Source: CAYSGX01 sp964518215 | Lineage (GTDB): Bacteria > Bacteroidota > Bacteroidia > Chitinophagales > CAIOSU01 | Direction: 5' to 3' | DNA length: 39,463 nucleotides | Assembly (NCBI GenBank): GCA_964518215.1 | Contig: CAZFFP010000031.1 | Span: 1-39,463 of the forward strand | Shown here: positions 34,636-39,463 of the stretch, piece by piece | How the letters are laid out: each line of letters opens with the position of its first letter | Position numbering within the stretch: the first letter of the stretch is position 1 | Translations under genes and position numbers: made by a program | Notes under the pieces: generated by a model | What the model was told of the DNA's origin: nothing | Seen by the model: the letters and a program-made list of their open reading frames with translations, nothing else | The model's database searches: none

Positions 34636-35745
34636 ATGTTGAAACCATGTTTATACATTCTCGCAACCACATGCTTCATCTTCATTTTTCAATCTGCCGT
34701 TGCTATAGATTCGGTAAATTATTATTTGCAACATCATGACCTGCAAAATGCCGTTAGGGTTTCCGATAAAAAAGTAACACAACTTAAAAACGACCACTAT
34801 GCCTGGTTTCAGCGGGGCGAAGTGTATATTGCTCTAGCAAAAGACAAAAAAGGCATTGCAGATATTTCAAAAGAAAATGCGACCGATATAGCTTGTAACT
34901 GTTTTATTAAATCGGTTCAGTTAGCCAAGAAAACAGGTAAAGTAAGTTCCGTTTATATTACCCGGTTGGAGCGTTGTTATGATGAGTTGTTCAGCATTGG
35001 TGTGTCTTATTACAAGAAACAAGATTTCGAAAAATCATATCAATTCTTTGAAACTTCTATTCAGGTATTCAACGCCCTGAACCAATATCATAAAATTATT
35101 GCCTTCGATACTATTGGCATTTATTTCCAAACGCTTACACTTGAAAAAACAGGGAATATCGAGGTAGCCAAGAAAAACTATTTGAAATTGCTGAGCATGA
35201 AATACAGCAAGCCCGAAGTTTATCTCAACCTTGCTCACATTTATTCCATTCAGGAACAGTTCGACAATGCCATTAAAACATTAAAAACCGGATTGGTAAT
35301 TGCACCCGATAACCGGCTCATACTTTCTGATTTGGTAAGAGTAAGTTTAATTGCCGAAAAACAAAAAGAACTCTTAGCCTTACTTAAAGACATTGTGAAA
35401 AACAAAAAAGCAAACGCTTATCATTATTTCATTTTAGGCTCACTTTATGACGATATGAACTTCACTTTAGATGCAGAATCGTTCTATATTAAATCGCTTG
35501 AAAAAGATTCGAACTTTCTGGACGCGGCATATAATCTCGGAATCCTGTATTATAATTCAGCAATTGAAAAAAATAAATTATTGAACGAAACTGAGCGCGA
35601 TAATCCTTCCTATAAAGTTTTACTATCTGAAAGAAATTTGCTTCTAAAAAAAGCGGAACCATATTTCAAAAAAGCACAAGCAATTAAGCCCAAAGAATCT
35701 GAAAAAGCATTGAAATATATCAGGATTGCATTAGGGCAGTCGTAA
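34636..35745 (+). CDS. Exported TPR repeat protein, paralogue of the one at 24102-25283
   Basis: The product has 369 residues from the ATG at 34636. The frame opens at a TTG 24 bases earlier, but a promoter element occupies that stretch. A Sec signal peptide (about 1-23) ends AVA. TPR units include EVYLNLAHIYSIQ (about 192-204) and LDAAYNLGILYYNSA (about 296-310). They are followed by a charged insert and a final EPYFKKAQAIKPKE unit, the same ending order as the first TPR protein. Likely a periplasmic scaffold with unknown partner. It is convergent with gldD with a 14-base gap. Confidence 0.82.
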   Translation: MLKPCLYILATTCFIFIFQSAVAIDSVNYYLQHHDLQNAVRVSDKKVTQLKNDHYAWFQRGEVYIALAKDKKGIADISKENATDIACNCFIKSVQLAKKTGKVSSVYITRLERCYDELFSIGVSYYKKQDFEKSYQFFETSIQVFNALNQYHKIIAFDTIGIYFQTLTLEKTGNIEVAKKNYLKLLSMKYSKPEVYLNLAHIYSIQEQFDNAIKTLKTGLVIAPDNRLILSDLVRVSLIAEKQKELLALLKDIVKNKKANAYHYFILGSLYDDMNFTLDAESFYIKSLEKDSNFLDAAYNLGILYYNSAIEKNKLLNETERDNPSYKVLLSERNLLLKKAEPYFKKAQAIKPKESEKALKYIRIALGQS

Positions 35746-35759
35746 CAAACTCATCCAAA

Positions 35760-36344
35760 CTACTTCCACCTAAAAGTTTCCATTAAATGCAGCATATCTT
35801 GGCGAACAAATTTGATAACAGGATCTAATGAGTCGGCATTGGGCGGCACATTGAAATAGAGCGAACCTCTGATGTAATGCTGCACACTGTCGGTCAAAAA
35901 AAACTGAACATTAGAAGCGGCATTACCTCCCACATCATAAATTACACCTATTACTCCATGGCGGTTGTCTATCATTTGCTCATCAATATAATCGGCACGA
36001 ATGGTATGTTTAAACGTGAGTTTGTGCGCATCTTCCCGAAGTTTATGTAAAGGCTGTTCTTTGGTAATAGGTTTGTAGCTGATATGAATCATGCCACCCA
36101 AAGTATCGAACGAAATATTCAACCAGCAGAGGTCATCAATTTTTTCACCGAAAAAAGTGGTGTCGCGATGCACTTGTGCATACACCGGATAATCAAAACT
36201 AAACGGACAATCTTCGGGCGAAAAATTAACATAGTTTTTCTCCGGAAAATCTATTCTGAAATAAGCACGGGGCTTTGGCGTGTAAATTTCTTCACAGGCA
36301 GCAAACAAAAAAACAAAAACGATTAATGGAATAAACTTCATCAT
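35760..36344 (-). CDS. gldD: Gliding motility lipoprotein GldD
   Basis: The product has 194 residues. The lipoprotein signal has lipobox FAAC with Cys17. The family hallmark PKPRAYFRIDFPEK (24-37) is present, then the FDYPVYAQV strand and a C-terminal VRQDMLHLMETFRW helix. In Flavobacterium johnsoniae, GldD is required for gliding and for T9SS-dependent processes. Its exact biochemical role is not settled. It starts 6 bases after gldE ends, so the two are probably cotranscribed, and it closes the mutY-ssb-gldE-gldD cluster. Confidence 0.93.
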   Translation of the reverse strand: MMKFIPLIVFVFLFAACEEIYTPKPRAYFRIDFPEKNYVNFSPEDCPFSFDYPVYAQVHRDTTFFGEKIDDLCWLNISFDTLGGMIHISYKPITKEQPLHKLREDAHKLTFKHTIRADYIDEQMIDNRHGVIGVIYDVGGNAASNVQFFLTDSVQHYIRGSLYFNVPPNADSLDPVIKFVRQDMLHLMETFRWK

Positions 36345-36350
36345 GCAAAA

Positions 36351-37706
36351 CTACTCTTCCTCCGGTATAAGCGTAACTTTCACTTTTTTAATTCTGTTCT
36401 TATGAATATCGAGCGCTCTGAAAATAAAATTTTCAAAAGTTATGGAGTCGTTGCGCTTCGGAAATTTCCCCGTTATTTCAAGCAGTAGACCTCCCAGAGA
36501 ATCGGCATCGCCCCGCACTTCGTCAAATCTTTCCTCCCTGATATTCATTGTTTTACAAACATCTTTAATATTCGTTTTCCCTTCAAAAACATAATTGTTG
36601 TCGTCTATTTTCACAAAACTAACATCCGAAGCCACTTCATCATATTCATCATTAATATCGCCAATTACTTCTTCTAAAATATCTTCAAGCGTAATAATAC
36701 CCGAAACACCTCCATATTCATCAACCACAATGGTGAGGTGATTGCGACTGATTTGCATGTCTTTCAGCAACTCGTTAATTTTTTTTGTTTCTGGAACAAA
36801 ATAAGGCTGCCGCAAGTGTTGTTTCCAATCATATTCGCTGGCATCAAGTTCTCCGAGCAAGTCTTTAACATACAGCACCCCTATAATATTGTCCATCGAA
36901 TCTTTAAACACCGGCACGCGTGAATAACCCGCTTCGGTAATTTTTTTAAGCAATTCATCATAGGGTGTGTTTTCTTCCACCGCAAACACATTTACACGTG
37001 CGTGCATAATCTGTTTGGCTGATGTGTTGCCAAATTTCACAATGCCTTTCAGCATATCAATTTCTTCGCGCCCCGATTTTGTATCAGCTGTAAGTTCAAT
37101 AGCATGTTCGAGTTCCTCGAGGCTTATATCGTCATTGTTGCGCCTGTTTAATCGGGCTTCAATAAATTTTGTTGAAGTAACCAGAAGATAACTTACCGGC
37201 TTGAAAATACTTCGGGCTATAATAAGCGGTAAACTCATAAAATATGCAACCTTCATTTGTAATCGGGAAGCATATATTTTCGGTAATACCTCTCCAAACA
37301 TTACCAACATAAATGTTACTCCCACCACATTGAGCACAAAACCCATGATAGGGAATATGCCGAAGTCAATGATGCGTGAAATAATAAAATATGAAAGCAC
37401 AACAATGGCAACATTCACCAGATTATTGAGTATGAGTATGGTGGCAAGTAAATATCGCGGGCGATTGAGCAGGTCAATAACTCGCATTGAAGCGGTATCT
37501 TCTTTCTCAGTAAGGTCATCGGTGTCTTTGGCATTGAGTGAAAAAAAAGCCACTTCAGAAGCAGATACCATTCCTGAAAGTGCCAGAAGTGAAAAGAAAA
37601 TAATAATGGCAAACCACATTTCTGCCGTTGGAGCAGAAATGCCGTCAATGAGCAATAAAATAAGCTGACCCGAGGGATACGGGTCAGCATTGGTGCTTGT
37701 TTCCAA
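36351..37706 (-). CDS. gldE: Gliding motility-associated protein GldE (CNNM/CorC-type, CBS pair)
   Basis: This 451-residue inner-membrane protein has a CNNM-type transmembrane domain (about 30-200, with GMVSASEVAFFSLN at 45-58), then a CBS pair (about 215-345, with VPVFKDSMDNIIGVLYVKDLL and IVVDEYGGVSGIITLEDILEEVIG). A CorC/HlyC-type C-terminal domain follows (about 365-448). Other family members are linked to Mg/Co efflux. GldE supports gliding and T9SS function in F. johnsoniae, and its position directly before gldD is diagnostic. No TM residue was tested for transport function. Confidence 0.93.
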   Translation of the reverse strand: METSTNADPYPSGQLILLLIDGISAPTAEMWFAIIIFFSLLALSGMVSASEVAFFSLNAKDTDDLTEKEDTASMRVIDLLNRPRYLLATILILNNLVNVAIVVLSYFIISRIIDFGIFPIMGFVLNVVGVTFMLVMFGEVLPKIYASRLQMKVAYFMSLPLIIARSIFKPVSYLLVTSTKFIEARLNRRNNDDISLEELEHAIELTADTKSGREEIDMLKGIVKFGNTSAKQIMHARVNVFAVEENTPYDELLKKITEAGYSRVPVFKDSMDNIIGVLYVKDLLGELDASEYDWKQHLRQPYFVPETKKINELLKDMQISRNHLTIVVDEYGGVSGIITLEDILEEVIGDINDEYDEVASDVSFVKIDDNNYVFEGKTNIKDVCKTMNIREERFDEVRGDADSLGGLLLEITGKFPKRNDSITFENFIFRALDIHKNRIKKVKVTLIPEEE

Positions 37707-37729
37707 GTATTGAGAGTTTGGTTAAATCA

Positions 37730-38179
37730 TTAAAACGGCAGGTCGTCAGCATAGTTGTCGCCTTCGGTTGCCGAGGTAGGCTTAGGAGCCGCAGATGACG
37801 AAGCGCTTTCGCTACTATGTTCCTGAATTGATGAGCCGCCTTCACCTTTTTTGTCGAGCATAATAAAATTGTCTGCCACCACTTCGGTAATGTATTTTTT
37901 GTTACCGTCTTTGTCGTCCCAACTGCGGGTATTGAGTTTACCTTCCACATATATCAAAGCGCCTTTTCTCAGGTATTTCTCGGCAATTTCGGCAAGTTTG
38001 CGCCATGCTACAATGCTGTGCCATTGCGTGTTTTCAACACGTTGACCACTGTTTTTGTCAACATAACTTTCTGTGGTTGCCATGCGAAATGCGGCTTTAG
38101 CCGTTCCGCCTTCCAAATAACGGACTTCCGGGTCTGCGCCCAGTCTTCCAATAAGCGTTACTCTGTTTAAGCTGTTCAT
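37730..38179 (-). CDS. ssb: Single-stranded DNA-binding protein
   Basis: The product has 149 residues with the OB fold at about 1-108 (NRVTLIGRLGADPEVR, WHSIVAWRKLAEIAEKYLRKG, VEGKLNTRSW). A Ser/Ala linker precedes the acidic tip DDLPF, which recruits repair and replication proteins. It lies between mutY and gldE (45 and 23 base gaps). The gene order is conserved in gliding Bacteroidota. This is probably the main cellular SSB. Confidence 0.96.
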   Translation of the reverse strand: MNSLNRVTLIGRLGADPEVRYLEGGTAKAAFRMATTESYVDKNSGQRVENTQWHSIVAWRKLAEIAEKYLRKGALIYVEGKLNTRSWDDKDGNKKYITEVVADNFIMLDKKGEGGSSIQEHSSESASSSAAPKPTSATEGDNYADDLPF

Positions 38180-38224
38180 AACAATAAATTTTTCTGGGTT
38201 TAGTAATGAATTAAAGATTAAAAT

Positions 38225-39316
38225 TTATGCTTTACTGTTCAAGTTTAAATATAAATGTTTGTTTTGAATATACCAATCTATGGTCTTCGGAAAAGCAAAA
38301 TTATTCAAAGAATCGGTATGTGCGCGAATACATCCGTAATTGTTTTCCGGTAAAATATCCCGAATTTCAACATCGAAAAATATGGCGTTAATTTTTCTGT
38401 GGGTAAGTTTTTGAGAAGTCTGCACAGGCAAGTCTCTCAAAGCAAATTTTGTATTGCCAAAGAAGTTTTTATAATCAACGTTTCGTTTCAGCGACTGCCA
38501 AGAGAGCAAACTTTTACTTTCAATCATGGGAAGTTCATACAGGTTTTTCCAAATGTCGTTGTGGGTTCTTTTTCTGATAAAAATATGCTCATCGTGATGA
38601 ATAAATAGATAATGAAAAAATCTTTCCCGAATGGCAATCTTTTTTTCTTTTACCGGAAATACATCTGTCATTTGATGCTTTGCAGCAAAGCAATGTTGCT
38701 GCAGCGGACAAGTTTCGCAATCGGGTCGGGCGGGCGAGCATTGCAATGCGCCAAAATCCATAATCGCCTGATTGAATGCCGCAGGCTTGTTTGAAATCTG
38801 AATGAGTTTGGCGGCAATATCTGCAAACTGTTTTTTGGCAGCATGATTATCTATAGGCGTATCAATGCCGAAAAAACGCGACAGCACTCTATATACATTG
38901 CCATCAACAACGGCATACTGCTCGTTATATGCAAAAGAAGCAATGGCGGCAGCGGTATAAGCGCCCACACCTTTCAGCGATAAAATTTCTTCGTATTGCT
39001 GCGGAAAATTTCCTTTGAAACTATCCCGAACAGTTTTTGCCGCATGGTGCAGATTGCGGGCGCGCGAATAGTAGCCGAGGCCTTTCCAAAGGCGCATCAC
39101 CTCATCTTCGGGTGCATTTGCCAAAGCTGTAATGGTAGGATATTTTTCTTTAAAAGCAACATAATAAGGCAATCCCTGTTCTACGCGAGTCTGTTGCATA
39201 ATAATTTCAGAAAGCCAAATGAGATATGGATTTTTTTCGCCCTTCCACGGCATGGGGCGATGCACCAATTGATGCCAACTCAACAAACCGCTCACCATCC
39301 ATTCGTGCTTATTCAT
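38225..39316 (-). CDS. mutY: A/G-specific adenine DNA glycosylase
   Basis: The enzyme removes adenine mispaired with 8-oxoguanine. It has 363 residues. The catalytic Glu37 is in SEIIMQQTRV and the catalytic Asp138 in VVDGNVYR, at the same positions as in E. coli. The helix-hairpin-helix is LKGVGAYTAAAI (about 114-125). The [4Fe-4S] cysteines are 193, 200, 203 and 209 (spacing 6, 2, 5). A NUDIX-like 8-oxoG recognition domain occupies about 230-355. It is the first gene of the mutY-ssb-gldE-gldD cluster. On the minus strand a TAGCTTTG -7 element lies 22 bases upstream. Confidence 0.96.
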   Translation of the reverse strand: MNKHEWMVSGLLSWHQLVHRPMPWKGEKNPYLIWLSEIIMQQTRVEQGLPYYVAFKEKYPTITALANAPEDEVMRLWKGLGYYSRARNLHHAAKTVRDSFKGNFPQQYEEILSLKGVGAYTAAAIASFAYNEQYAVVDGNVYRVLSRFFGIDTPIDNHAAKKQFADIAAKLIQISNKPAAFNQAIMDFGALQCSPARPDCETCPLQQHCFAAKHQMTDVFPVKEKKIAIRERFFHYLFIHHDEHIFIRKRTHNDIWKNLYELPMIESKSLLSWQSLKRNVDYKNFFGNTKFALRDLPVQTSQKLTHRKINAIFFDVEIRDILPENNYGCIRAHTDSLNNFAFPKTIDWYIQNKHLYLNLNSKA

Positions 39317-39338
39317 CGGTAATAGAAAAAAGTTTTTG

Positions 39339-39346
39339 CAAAGCTA
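39339..39346 (-). promoter_or_regulatory. Candidate -7 element of mutY and its cluster
   Basis: On the minus strand TAGCTTTG matches TAnnTTTG exactly, 22 bases before the mutY ATG. No clear TTTG partner is visible at the normal spacing. Confidence 0.4.
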
Positions 39347-39463
39347 TGGGTTTTGAGAAGTTAGAAGAATTGCAGAGGAGTGTTTGTAAGAGGCTATTAT
39401 TTTGGAATAGTCCGTTATTTTATTCATTATGAATCTGAAAGATTCAAATCTTTATAGAAATAA

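Noticed and set aside
37201..37668. 155-codon plus-strand frame inside gldE
   Set aside because: Its Ser/Ile/Thr-rich composition is the reverse complement of the membrane segments of gldE. No independent support.

Overview
The window is chromosomal DNA from a member of the Bacteroidota, AT-rich and densely coding. The evidence is threefold. Three exported proteins end in type IX secretion (T9SS) sorting domains. The gliding genes gldD and gldE sit in their usual mutY-ssb-gldE-gldD order. Many genes are preceded by the phylum's TAnnTTTG (-7) promoter motif. I cannot place the organism below phylum or class. I saw no tRNA or rRNA gene, CRISPR array, prophage or transposase.

Layout. 1-3708: the 3' part of a CocE/NonD-type hydrolase with a T9SS tail, a strong terminator, then a secreted seven-unit SBBP beta-propeller with a T9SS tail. 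3732-4679 (-): purC. 4871-11368 (-): an iron-acquisition locus, transcribed in the order DUF4856 lipoprotein, imelysin-like lipoprotein, vitamin K-dependent carboxylase-like (HTTM) membrane protein, TonB-dependent receptor. 11647-15096 (-): a large PAS/GAF hybrid histidine kinase. 15270-20975 (+): a 1,901-residue surface protein with 15 PKD modules, 7 further beta modules and a gliding-type (type B) C-terminal domain. 21339-25283 (+): gyrA and a periplasmic TPR protein. 25460-29509: a divergent pair, a SPOR-tailed cell-wall amidase (-) and an LptD-like LPS assembly barrel (+). 29524-30414 (-): 3-hydroxybutyryl-CoA dehydrogenase. 30566-32930 (+): rpsP, rimM and purM. 32966-33391 (-): a Tat-signal Rieske protein. 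33511-35745 (+): sucD and a second TPR protein related to the first. 35760-39316 (-): the gldD/gldE/ssb/mutY cluster.

The most interesting part is the iron locus. Two 19-bp palindromes of 9-1-9 form, identical at 16 of 19 positions, lie upstream of the DUF4856 and imelysin genes. Each overlaps a recognisable Bacteroidota promoter, which is the expected layout for repression by a Fur- or DtxR-type regulator. The HTTM protein is a full-length relative of gamma-glutamyl carboxylase and keeps the Asn-His pair and the lysine used by the human enzyme. Its stop codon overlaps the start of the TonB receptor gene (ATGA). Why a carboxylase-like enzyme should be coupled to an iron receptor is not explained by established knowledge that I can name. 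I propose testable roles below. The other genes are mostly housekeeping and envelope functions.
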